Below, in pieces: positions 1 to 6,063 of a stretch of 8,958 nt of DNA. The number at the start of each line of letters is the position of its first letter. The first letter of the stretch is position 1. Under the pieces are notes generated by a model. That model saw nothing but the letters and a program-made list of their open reading frames with translations. It was not told where the DNA came from and did no database searches. The DNA is from Acholeplasmatales bacterium (GTDB taxonomy: Bacteria > Bacillota_I > Bacilli_A > Izemoplasmatales > Hujiaoplasmataceae), in NCBI GenBank assembly GCA_003477305.1, contig DMTN01000056.1:2582-11539 (forward strand). The letters run 5' to 3'. Made by a program: the position numbers and the translations under genes.

Positions 1-668
1 TAGCTCGGGACCGTGCCGGCGCGTTCGGGCGAAAACGGTCCGGTGCCGCCGAGCGCGTTGTTCACGTCGACGACGCGGCCGTGGTCGTGGAGACCGACGG
101 AAATACCGCCGCCGAGATGGGCGACGATCATCGTCAGATCTTCATACTCGCGGCCGATCACCTTCGCGTGGCGCTTGGCGATCGCCTTGTGGTTGAGGGC
201 GTGGAAGATCGATACGCGTTCGACGCCGGCGATGCCGGAAACGCGCGCGATGTCTTCCATCTCGTCGATCACGACCGGATTGACGATGTAGGCCGGACGA
301 TTGAGCGGTTCGGCGAGCTCGTAGGCGATCATCGCGCCGAGGTTCGAGGCGTGAAACCCGTAACGGGCGGTGGCCAGATCGTCCACCATCTGTTTCGTGA
401 CGAGGTAGGTGCCGCTGTTCTTGAGCGGTTTCAGCATGCCCCCGCGGCCGACGAAAACGTCGATGTTCTCGGGGGAATAACGGTGCTCCGCGAGAAAGTC
501 GAGGATGATCTGCTTGCGGAAGTCTTTCTGGAAGGTGACCGTCGGGAACTGTTTCAGGGCGTCGACGTCGTGTTTCAGGACGTGTTCCTGGATCAGCTTG
601 TCGTTGATGAAGATGGCGACCTTGGTCGAGGTCGAACCGGGATTAATGACGAGAATCAGATAGTCCAT
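1..668 (-). CDS. buk: Butyrate kinase (branched-chain fatty acid kinase), 3' end cut off by window edge
   Basis: This enzyme of the acetokinase family transfers phosphate from butyryl- or branched acyl-phosphate to ADP, releasing the fatty acid and making ATP in the cytoplasm. The 222 visible residues begin MDYLILVINPGSTSTKVAIF, with the family's N-terminal phosphate-binding motif NPGSTSTK at residues 9-16. VGRGG follows near residue 75, then VNPVVIDEMEDIARVSG, the segment AHLGGGISVG, and NNALGGTGPFSPER. Full-length members have about 355 residues, so roughly the last third lies beyond position 1. The start is fixed because no later in-frame start precedes NPGSTST. It lies inside the end of ptb (26-nt overlap), with a GGTGG-like ribosome site, which suggests translational coupling. 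It is the last visible operon gene and supplies the ATP-forming step. Substrate preference (isovalerate, isobutyrate or butyrate) is inferred from context only. Confidence 0.95.
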   Translation of the reverse strand, partial: MDYLILVINPGSTSTKVAIFINDKLIQEHVLKHDVDALKQFPTVTFQKDFRKQIILDFLAEHRYSPENIDVFVGRGGMLKPLKNSGTYLVTKQMVDDLATARYGFHASNLGAMIAYELAEPLNRPAYIVNPVVIDEMEDIARVSGIAGVERVSIFHALNHKAIAKRHAKVIGREYEDLTMIVAHLGGGISVGLHDHGRVVDVNNALGGTGPFSPERAGTVPS

Positions 669-1560
669 GGCCGTATACCACCGCAAGAGCGATCGAGTTG
701 AGTTTCGTTTCGGGAGCGTCCGCGCGGCTTGTGAGGACGATCGGCACCTTCGCGCCGATCACCAGTCCGGCGGCGTCCGCGCCGGCCAGGAAGACCGCGG
801 TCTTGTAGAAGATGTTGCCCCCGTCGAGATTCGGGAAGACGAGGATGTCGGCGGCGCCGGCGACCGGACCGGTGAGGCCTTTGTGCTTCACCGAGGCATC
901 GGAGACGAGATTGTCGAGAGCGAACGGCCCGTCGACGTCGAATCCGACGTCGCCGCGGTCAAAGAAGGCTTTTTTCACTTCGTCGGCCTCGACGGTCGAC
1001 AGAATCTTCGGATTGACCTTCTCGACGGCGCAGACGAGGCCGACCTTCGGACGGTCGTATCCGAGCGCCTTGGCGAGTTTCACGGCGTTTTCGATCATGA
1101 GGATCTTTTCGCCGACGCCGGGAGCGATGTTCATCGCGCCGTCGGTGGCGAAGAGCACGCGCGGGACGAGCGGGACAGAAACCATCCCGACATGGGAAAG
1201 CAATGGCGCGTCCTTGATTCCCCATTCGCTGTTGACGACCGCCTTGAGCAGCACTTTCGTGTCGACGAGGCCCTTCATCAGGATGTCGGCTTCGCCGGTG
1301 CGGACGAGGTCGACGGCTTTTCGGACGGCTTGTTCGTCGTCCGGACAATCGATGATGTCAAACGGTTTCGTCAGTTTGAAGCGGCAGGCGAGATCGGCGA
1401 TTTCCGGGAGACGGCCGATCAGGATCGGCACGATCAGTCCCTTCGCGGCGGCCATCGCGATCGCATCGATGACGAATTCGTCATGCGCGCAGGCGACGGC
1501 GAGCCGTTTCGGCGGAAGTCCGGCGGTGCGTTCGAACAGATCGGCGAACCGCTTAAGCAT
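643..1560 (-). CDS. ptb: Phosphate butyryltransferase (acyl-CoA:phosphate acyltransferase)
   Basis: This cytoplasmic enzyme converts butyryl-CoA or a branched acyl-CoA plus phosphate to the acyl-phosphate and CoA, feeding butyrate kinase. The protein has 305 residues, the usual size for Ptb. Recognisable family segments are MKGLVDT (residues 95-101), LSHVGM, TDGAMNIAP, GPFALDNLVSD, VFPNLDGGNIFYK and the C-terminal GAKVPIVLTSRAD followed by a Ptb-like ETKLNSIALA. The ATG overlaps the end of the gamma-subunit gene by 8 nt, with GGAG about 10 nt upstream, and its 3' end overlaps buk by 26 nt. A phosphotransacetylase (Pta) is the main alternative, but the sequence motifs and the adjoining butyrate kinase favour Ptb. 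Because leucine dehydrogenase and a 2-oxoacid oxidoreductase lie upstream, the natural substrates are probably isovaleryl-, isobutyryl- or 2-methylbutyryl-CoA (inference). Confidence 0.95.
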   Translation of the reverse strand: MLKRFADLFERTAGLPPKRLAVACAHDEFVIDAIAMAAAKGLIVPILIGRLPEIADLACRFKLTKPFDIIDCPDDEQAVRKAVDLVRTGEADILMKGLVDTKVLLKAVVNSEWGIKDAPLLSHVGMVSVPLVPRVLFATDGAMNIAPGVGEKILMIENAVKLAKALGYDRPKVGLVCAVEKVNPKILSTVEADEVKKAFFDRGDVGFDVDGPFALDNLVSDASVKHKGLTGPVAGAADILVFPNLDGGNIFYKTAVFLAGADAAGLVIGAKVPIVLTSRADAPETKLNSIALAVVYGHGLSDSRH

Positions 1561-2116
1561 GGGACGATGCTCCGTTCTTTGCCAGTTCGCGTCCGGCGGC
1601 GATCGCGGACCGGTTGATCGGCATCAGGTGGGCCTTGCGTTCGCCGAGGAGTTTCTGGAGGATGTGGTCGATCGTCGCGTCCAGGAACATCCCGGTGACT
1701 TCGAGAAAGGCGCCGAGCATGACCATGTTCGCGACTTGGATGTTGCCGAGTTCGATGGCGATGTCGTTGGCCGGAACCGCCAGGACCGTGGCGCCGGGAA
1801 TGACGCCGGGATCCTTGATCAACGAAGCGTTGTAGAGGACGATCCCGCCCTTTTCGACGTTGTTGCGGAATTTTTCGAGCGACGGGAGGTTGAAGGCGAC
1901 GAGGCGGTCGGCTTTCTGGAAGACCGGCGAATTGATCGGTTTCTTCGCGACGATCACCGAGCAGTTGGCGGTGCCGCCGCGCGTTTCCGGGCCGTAGGAC
2001 GGCACCCAGAGCGCGAAGAGTTCTTCTTCGGTCGCGGCGTAGGCGAGCATCTGCCCGAACATCATGACGCCTTGTCCGCCGAAGCCGGCGACCTTGATGT
2101 TGACGGAATCATTCAT
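1553..2116 (-). CDS. 2-oxoacid:ferredoxin oxidoreductase, gamma subunit
   Basis: This is the gamma subunit of a CoA-dependent 2-oxoacid:ferredoxin oxidoreductase. Family members close over the active site and help bind CoA. The 187-residue protein starts MNDSVNIKVAGFGGQGV, with the glycine-rich GFGGQG motif at residues 11-16 and the family signature YGPETRGG at 41-48, followed by TANCSVIV. It has no cysteine clusters, as expected for this subunit. Its ATG overlaps the end of the beta-subunit gene by 8 nt, with a GGTGG-type ribosome site inside that gene. Gene naming (korC, porC or vor) is inconsistent between organisms, so no symbol is assigned. Substrate class cannot be read from gamma alone; the flanking ptb, buk and leucine dehydrogenase point to branched-chain 2-oxoacids. 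Confidence 0.93.
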   Translation of the reverse strand: MNDSVNIKVAGFGGQGVMMFGQMLAYAATEEELFALWVPSYGPETRGGTANCSVIVAKKPINSPVFQKADRLVAFNLPSLEKFRNNVEKGGIVLYNASLIKDPGVIPGATVLAVPANDIAIELGNIQVANMVMLGAFLEVTGMFLDATIDHILQKLLGERKAHLMPINRSAIAAGRELAKNGASSHA

Positions 2117-2861
2117 GGCTTTCCACCCCCGCGTCCTTGAAGACCTTGAGCGGGAAGACCTTGGTCATCTCGTCTTCGACCCACTTGAGGGCGTCCTGAG
2201 GCGTCTTTCCCCAGTTGACCGGACAGGTGGAGAGGATTTCGATCATCGTGAAGCCGCGGCCTTCCTTCTGGTAGCTGAAGGCCTTCTTGATTGCGTTCTT
2301 GGCGTTTCTGACCTGGCGCGGATTGTGGACGCTGCAACGCTCGAGATAACTGACGCCTTCGATCTGCGAGAACATTTCGGAGATGTGGATCGGGTTGCCG
2401 TGCATGTGCGCGTCGCGTCCCATCGGCGAGGTCGTCGTCTTCTGGCCGATCAGGGAGGTCGGGGCCATCTGGCCGCCGGTCATCCCGTAGACCGCGTTGT
2501 TGACGAAGATGATCGTGATGTTCTCGCCGCGGTTGGCGGCGTGGATCGTCTCGGCGATGCCGATCGAAGCGAGGTCGCCGTCACCCTGGTAGGTGAAGAC
2601 GATGTCCTCGGGATGCGTGCGCTTGATGCCGGTCGCGACGGCCGCGGCGCGGCCGTGCGGACACTGGATCATGTCGCAGTTGAAGAATTCATAACTGAAG
2701 ACGGAACAGCCGACGGAGGCGACGCCGACCGTATGGTCGAGGACGCCGAGTTCTTCGAGCGATTCGGCGACGAGCTTGTGGATGATCCCGTGCGTGCAGC
2801 CGGGGCAGTAGGACAGCGGCTTGTCGGTGAGGCCTTTGGACTTCTGATATTTGATTTCCAT
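2109..2861 (-). CDS. 2-oxoacid:ferredoxin oxidoreductase, beta subunit (thiamine pyrophosphate-binding)
   Basis: This catalytic subunit binds thiamine pyrophosphate and the proximal [4Fe-4S] cluster. It has 250 residues. CPGC at 19-22, Cys52 in VGCS and Cys213 in STCPVNWG are spaced as the four cluster ligands in 2-oxoglutarate/2-oxoacid:ferredoxin oxidoreductases. The TPP-Mg motif is GDGD at 93-96 with the downstream NNAVYGMTGGQ segment at 121-131. CPHGRA at 67-72 is also typical. The start overlaps the alpha-subunit stop by one base (TGATG), preceded by a strong AGGAGGG ribosome site, so the two subunits are probably made in equal amounts. Homologues are called KorB or, in valine-type enzymes, VorA. 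Substrate specificity (branched-chain oxoacid versus 2-oxoglutarate) rests on operon context rather than on residues I can diagnose. Confidence 0.95.
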   Translation of the reverse strand: MEIKYQKSKGLTDKPLSYCPGCTHGIIHKLVAESLEELGVLDHTVGVASVGCSVFSYEFFNCDMIQCPHGRAAAVATGIKRTHPEDIVFTYQGDGDLASIGIAETIHAANRGENITIIFVNNAVYGMTGGQMAPTSLIGQKTTTSPMGRDAHMHGNPIHISEMFSQIEGVSYLERCSVHNPRQVRNAKNAIKKAFSYQKEGRGFTMIEILSTCPVNWGKTPQDALKWVEDEMTKVFPLKVFKDAGVESHE

Positions 2862-3931
2862 CAGTCGACCCTCCTGGATTCGAAGTGCATGATCGCTTCG
2901 ACGACTTCCTCGGGTTCGGGGACGATGCCGCCGGCGCGGCCGAAGAAACTGACCGGCAGGGCGCCGTTGTTGACGATGCGGACGTCGTCGACCATCTGGC
3001 CGAGGCTCATCTCGCAGACGAGGATGCCCTTGCAGTTGCGGCTGATATTCTTGAACGGGGCTTTCGGGAAGGGCCAGACCGAAATCGGCCGGATCATCCC
3101 GACGTTCAGTTTCTTCTTCGCGAGGATCTCGATGGCGGAGCGGACGACGCGCGCCATCGTGCCGTAGGCGACGATCACGTAGTCGGGATCGTCCATGTTC
3201 ACGAGTTCGAAGCGGGTTTCGTTCTGGATCGCGGCCTGGTACTTTTTCTGAAGCTTCAGATTGTGTCTCTCGAGTTCATAGGGATCGAGATAAAGCGAAC
3301 AGACCGTATTGCGTCCGTTATGGGTGTTCATGCCTCCGGCGGCCCAGTCTTTCGGCGGGAGGAAGCGCTTCGTCGTCGGCTTGTTGAAATCGACGGCCTC
3401 CATCATCTGGCCGATCAGGCCGTCGACGAGGATCATCACGGGGTTGCGGTAGTAGTCGGCGATGTCAAACGATTCCTTCATCACGTCGACCGTTTCCTGG
3501 ATCGATTCGGGCGCGAAGACGATCGTATGATAATCGCCGTTACCGCCGCCGCGGGTCGCCTGGTAGTAGTCCGCCTGGGACGGTTGGATGCCGCCGAGAC
3601 CGGGACCGCCGCGCATGACCGAGACGATCACGGCGGGAAGTTCCGATCCGGCCAGGTAGGAAATGCCTTCCTGCTTGAGGGCGATGCCCGGCGAGGACGA
3701 CGAGGTCATCACGCGCTTGCCGGAGGCGGCGGCGCCGTACACCATGTTGATGGCGGCGACTTCCGATTCCGCCTGGAGGAAGACGCGTCCCTGCTCGAAC
3801 ATGTACTTCGAGAGATATTCGGAGACTTCGTTCTGGGGGGTTATGGGGTATCCGAAGTAAGCTTCGACGCCGCCTTTGACGGCGGCGAGGGCGATCGCTT
3901 CGTTGCCCTTCATCAGAACTTTGTTGGCCAT
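2861..3931 (-). CDS. vorB: 2-oxoacid:ferredoxin oxidoreductase, alpha subunit (VorB-like, 2-oxoisovalerate type)
   Basis: With beta and gamma it oxidatively decarboxylates a 2-oxoacid with CoA, giving acyl-CoA, CO2 and two reduced ferredoxin equivalents. The 356-residue protein starts MANKVLMKGNEAIALAA. The YPITP motif (28-32) and the surrounding GYPITPQNE are the alpha-subunit signature near the active site. TSSSSPGIALKQEGISYLAG and VMRGGPGLGG follow, then a C-terminal domain with VAYGTMARVVRSAIEILA and IRPISVWPFP. An in-frame ATG 69 nt upstream exists, but it would overlap the ferredoxin's second cysteine cluster in another frame. The chosen ATG shares one base with the ferredoxin stop (TAATG) and has GGAGGT nine bases upstream. 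Overall it recalls proteins annotated as 3-methyl-2-oxobutanoate dehydrogenase VorB. A 2-oxoglutarate enzyme (KorA) is the main alternative. Confidence 0.92.
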   Translation of the reverse strand: MANKVLMKGNEAIALAAVKGGVEAYFGYPITPQNEVSEYLSKYMFEQGRVFLQAESEVAAINMVYGAAASGKRVMTSSSSPGIALKQEGISYLAGSELPAVIVSVMRGGPGLGGIQPSQADYYQATRGGGNGDYHTIVFAPESIQETVDVMKESFDIADYYRNPVMILVDGLIGQMMEAVDFNKPTTKRFLPPKDWAAGGMNTHNGRNTVCSLYLDPYELERHNLKLQKKYQAAIQNETRFELVNMDDPDYVIVAYGTMARVVRSAIEILAKKKLNVGMIRPISVWPFPKAPFKNISRNCKGILVCEMSLGQMVDDVRIVNNGALPVSFFGRAGGIVPEPEEVVEAIMHFESRRVD

Positions 3932-4149
3932 TATTTCCGTACCTCCACGGTGATGATGGAATCCGGGCACATCAAGGCGCAGGTCGCGCATGCGATGCAC
4001 TTGTCTTCGTCGGTGATGCGGATCAGGTTGTATCCCTGACTGTTCATGGCGTTCTTATCCTGATATAGGATATGAACGGGACAGAAGGTGACGCAAAGAC
4101 CGCAGCCTTTGCAGTGTTCATAGTCGAACGTGAGTTTCCCTTTCGGCAT
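3931..4149 (-). CDS. 2x[4Fe-4S] ferredoxin-type (delta) subunit of the 2-oxoacid oxidoreductase
   Basis: This 72-residue bacterial-type ferredoxin relays electrons from the oxidoreductase core to free ferredoxin. Two complete cluster motifs are visible. The first is Cys13-x2-Cys16-x2-Cys19-x3-Cys23-Pro and the second is Cys51-x2-Cys54-x2-Cys57-x3-Cys61-Pro. The spacer between them (residues 24-50) is longer than in free clostridial ferredoxins and resembles KorD/VorD/PorD subunits. The ribosome site TAGGAGG, four bases before the ATG, includes the stop codon of the preceding ATPase gene. The stop overlaps the alpha-subunit start by one base. Being encoded between the ATPase and the alpha subunit, it is almost certainly a structural subunit rather than a general ferredoxin. 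Confidence 0.95.
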   Translation of the reverse strand: MPKGKLTFDYEHCKGCGLCVTFCPVHILYQDKNAMNSQGYNLIRITDEDKCIACATCALMCPDSIITVEVRK

Positions 4150-4158
4150 GGTATCCTC

Positions 4159-4809
4159 CTAGAGCCAGTATTTGCGAAGGTAGAGTTTCAAAACGAGCGG
4201 GGTCCCGGCGACCTTCTTCGCCGGATCGTAAATCGCTTCCTGGATGCAGGTGTAGATGATTGCTAAGCCCGTTTGGGCGGCGACCGCCGTCAAAACGGCT
4301 TCGCCCGCCGCGATTTCTTCGTAGGTGGTATCTCGAAGCAGGTTTGCGTTGTTGATCAGTCCGGTGATCTTGATTCCGCCGGCAGCCTCGATCGCGGCGA
4401 TTAAGGCGATCAATGACTCCGGCGTCGAGGTATCGTCCCGGTAGATGTTGGTGACGAGGAAGAGATCGACCGGTTCGGCGGCGGCCAGGTCGCGATACTG
4501 TCTGAGCAACGTCGCGCCGAGGTCGTTGCCGCCGAGATCGAAGACGGCTTGGACGGATGGATCGAAAAACGGTTTGAAGACATCCTTCGAGAGATAGGGC
4601 ATATCGGCGTAGATCGCATCCTTGAGCGGGGATGAAATCACGGTCACGCCGGCGTCGCGGAGCGGCGTGTCCGCCTCGCGGCTGCGGAAATACGGATTGA
4701 TCACGTCGAGGTCGACGAGATACTTGACCTTGTCGTGGATCGCCAGATTGACGGCGATCTCCGATTTGCCGCTGCCGAAGTATCCGGTCAGGAACGTCAG
4801 CCGACGCAT
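4159..4809 (-). CDS. P-loop ATPase/GTPase of unknown role, CobQ/MinD/ParA-like
   Basis: The 216-residue soluble protein has a Walker A motif GYFGSGKS at residues 9-16. DLDVINPYFRSRE follows at 33-45 in a switch-like position, then a Walker B-like segment AVFDLGGND at 88-96. LFLVTNIYRD (116-125) and TGLINNANL (149-157) lie at edge strands typical of SIMIBI-class NTPases. No transmembrane segment and no cysteine cluster is present. It sits one base downstream of leucine dehydrogenase and nine bases upstream of the ferredoxin, so it is an integral operon member. I have seen proteins of this kind described only as nucleotide-binding proteins next to Kor/Vor genes. A role in Fe-S or cofactor delivery to, or activation of, the oxidoreductase is possible but is inference. 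No strong ribosome site precedes the ATG, so translation is probably coupled to the gene before it. Confidence 0.88.
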   Translation of the reverse strand: MRRLTFLTGYFGSGKSEIAVNLAIHDKVKYLVDLDVINPYFRSREADTPLRDAGVTVISSPLKDAIYADMPYLSKDVFKPFFDPSVQAVFDLGGNDLGATLLRQYRDLAAAEPVDLFLVTNIYRDDTSTPESLIALIAAIEAAGGIKITGLINNANLLRDTTYEEIAAGEAVLTAVAAQTGLAIIYTCIQEAIYDPAKKVAGTPLVLKLYLRKYWL

Positions 4810-4810
4810 C

Positions 4811-5881
4811 TTATCTGGGGACGTAGTTGGAACGGACGCGGCCGATCGTCTCCATGCGCATCTTGGCGAATCGCTTGGCGGCTTCCTGCGTGTGGATGTT
4901 GTCTTCCTTGGCGATCGTGAAGATGTCGATCAAGCGATCGTAGATCTTTTCGACGTCGCGTTGGACCTTGTCGCGGTTATAGGTGCCGAGTTCGTTGAAG
5001 ACGTTGATGACGCCGCCGGCGTTGATGACGAAGTCCGGCGCATAGAGGATGCCCTTTTCCTTGATCATGTTGCCGTGGCGGTCTTCGTCGAGGAGGACGT
5101 TGTTCGCCGTGCCGGCGATCACTTTCGCCTTGATCTTCGGAATCGTCTCGTCGTTCAGGACGGCGCCGAGGGCGCACGGGCAAATCACGTCGACGTCGCA
5201 CTCGAAGAAGTTTTCGGGTTTGACGAATTCGACTTCGGGATGCTCTTTTTGCATGCGTTCGACGTGCTTCGGATTGATTTCCGAGAAATAGATCTTCTTC
5301 GCCTTGTTTTCGACGAGGAAATTGATCAGGTAGTAGCCGGTCTGGCCGGCGCCCTGGACGGCAAAGGTGCGTTTGGTCACGTCGTCATCGCCAAAGGCGA
5401 ACTTGATCGCGGCGCGGATGCCGTGGTAGGCACCGAGCGCGGTGATCGGCGAGGGGTTTCCGGATTTGCTTTCAAGACCGACGACGTGGTCGGTTTCCAT
5501 CGCGACGAAATCCATGTCTTTCGTATTCGTATTGACGTCTTCGGCCGTGATGTAGCGGCCGTTGAGGCTCTGGATGAATCTCCCGAGCGCACGGAAGTAA
5601 GCTTCGTTTTTGACCACGTTCGGATCGCCGATGAGGACGGTCTTGCCACCGCCGAGATTGAGGCCGGCGGCCGCGGATTTGTAGGTCATTCCGCGGGCGA
5701 GGCGGAGACAGTCGAGGACGGCATCTTCTTCGGACGCGTAGTTCAGGATGCGCGTGCCGCCAAGGGCCGGGCCGAGGGTGGTGTCGTGGATGCAGGTGAT
5801 GCCTTTGAGGCCCGTGGTCTTATCATAAAAGTAGACCATCTGTTCGTAGCCGTGTTTTTCCATGTAATCGAATTTGTTCAT
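4811..5881 (-). CDS. bcd: Leucine dehydrogenase (branched-chain amino acid dehydrogenase)
   Basis: This enzyme oxidatively deaminates leucine, valine or isoleucine to the 2-oxoacid and ammonia with NAD+. The 356-residue protein aligns by eye with Bacillus leucine dehydrogenase across its length: HDTTLGPALGGTR (32-44), GMTYKSAAAGLNLGGGKTV (64-82) and NGRYITAEDV (107-116). Lys68, catalytic Lys80 and Asp115 fall at the expected positions. The C-terminal Rossmann domain has VQGAGQTG (175-182) and an acidic Glu201 at the end of the second strand, suiting NAD+ over NADP+. ECDVDVICPCALGAVLNDETIP and APDFVINAGGVINV are further family segments. The ATG has GGAGG six bases upstream. It is the first operon gene, 1 nt ahead of the ATPase. 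A phenylalanine or general valine dehydrogenase is the alternative within the family. Confidence 0.95.
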   Translation of the reverse strand: MNKFDYMEKHGYEQMVYFYDKTTGLKGITCIHDTTLGPALGGTRILNYASEEDAVLDCLRLARGMTYKSAAAGLNLGGGKTVLIGDPNVVKNEAYFRALGRFIQSLNGRYITAEDVNTNTKDMDFVAMETDHVVGLESKSGNPSPITALGAYHGIRAAIKFAFGDDDVTKRTFAVQGAGQTGYYLINFLVENKAKKIYFSEINPKHVERMQKEHPEVEFVKPENFFECDVDVICPCALGAVLNDETIPKIKAKVIAGTANNVLLDEDRHGNMIKEKGILYAPDFVINAGGVINVFNELGTYNRDKVQRDVEKIYDRLIDIFTIAKEDNIHTQEAAKRFAKMRMETIGRVRSNYVPR

Positions 5882-5885
5882 AGTA

Positions 5886-5892
5886 CTCCTCC
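5886..5892 (-). promoter_or_regulatory. Shine-Dalgarno site of bcd
   Basis: The minus strand reads GGAGGAG ending four bases before the bcd ATG. The consensus GGAGG part is six bases from the start codon, a good spacing. It fixes the bcd start and is the ribosome entry point for the first gene of the eight-gene operon. Confidence 0.85.
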
Positions 5893-5907
5893 GTTTCGGA
5901 TCGTGAT

Positions 5908-5926
5908 AGCGTTTGTTGAAAACGCT
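5908..5926 (-). repeat. Perfect 7-bp hairpin in the bcd 5' leader
   Basis: AGCGTTT at 5908-5914 and AAACGCT at 5920-5926 are exact inverted repeats separated by five bases. The hairpin lies just downstream of the predicted transcription start and overlaps most of the cre-like motif. In RNA it would form close to the 5' end, where it might protect the message. In DNA the dyad may simply reflect the operator. There is no U-tract after it, so it is not a terminator. Confidence 0.6.
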
Positions 5927-5930
5927 TCCA
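5916..5930. promoter_or_regulatory. cre-like operator (CcpA catabolite repression site)
   Basis: The plus strand reads TTGAAAACGCTTCCA. It fits every fixed position of the degenerate cre consensus WTGNAANCGNWNNCW known from Bacillota. It begins at the predicted start of transcription of the bcd operon and extends into the leader, a position at which CcpA bound with HPr-Ser-P normally represses. This suggests that branched-chain amino acid fermentation is shut down when preferred sugars are present. The match and position are seen directly; CcpA control is inferred, since no ccpA gene is in the window. Confidence 0.72.
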
Positions 5931-5935
5931 AGAGT

Positions 5936-5963
5936 ATTATATCACTCCGTCGACAATAAGCAA
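5936..5963 (-). promoter_or_regulatory. Sigma-A-type promoter of the bcd-vor-ptb-buk operon
   Basis: On the minus strand a perfect TATAAT lies at 5941-5936 and is preceded by TGA, making an extended -10 (TGnTATAAT). A weak -35, TTGCTT, lies at 5963-5958 with a 16-base spacer. The predicted start is near 5929, giving a leader of about 48 nt. The strong extended -10 probably compensates for the poor -35, and T-rich tracts immediately upstream may act as an UP element. It is the best promoter candidate between the upstream terminator and bcd. Confidence 0.75.
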
Positions 5964-5996
5964 GAAAAAATGACCGCCAAAGTACGAAAAAAAACA
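5964..5996 (-). promoter_or_regulatory. A/T-tract upstream element of the bcd promoter
   Basis: Directly upstream of the -35 the minus strand carries two T-runs (TTTTTT near 5965-5970 and TTTTTTTT near 5987-5994). They are about two helical turns apart, with a GC-containing stretch between them. Phased A/T tracts at -40 to -70 are typical of UP elements or curved DNA that aid RNA polymerase binding. This is inferred from composition and position only. Confidence 0.4.
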
Positions 5997-6035
5997 CCTA
6001 AATAGGACACGCGCCTTCGTCTATCCGCATCATTA

Positions 6036-6059
6036 GATTATATATTGAGATATATAATC
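6036..6059. repeat. Perfect 24-bp AT-rich inverted repeat (10-bp arms, 4-bp centre)
   Basis: GATTATATAT at 6036-6045 and ATATATAATC at 6050-6059 are exact reverse complements around TGAG. It lies about 95 bp upstream of the predicted -10 of the bcd operon, in a stretch with low GC (21 of 60 bases in 6001-6060). It could be an operator for a dimeric regulator or a cruciform-prone element. Each arm contains TATAAT, but neither strand has a matching -35, so I do not call it a promoter. It does not match the ArgR, Rex, Fnr or CodY consensus forms I know. Confidence 0.6.
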
Positions 6060-6063
6060 AATG

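Noticed and set aside
3932..4000. 23-residue N-terminal extension of the alpha subunit
   Set aside because: It would lie over the second cysteine cluster of the ferredoxin in another frame. The downstream ATG has GGAGGT at good spacing and matches the family N-terminus.
4622..5959. Long open frame on the plus strand opposite leucine dehydrogenase
   Set aside because: It overlaps the confident bcd and ATPase genes and the bcd promoter region, and has no recognisable domain. It is an antisense shadow, as are similar plus-strand frames across 81-4039.
6036..6059. Divergent promoter pair in the AT-rich inverted repeat
   Set aside because: Both arms contain TATAAT, but no acceptable -35 is found at 16-18 bases on either strand, and there is no plus-strand gene to serve.
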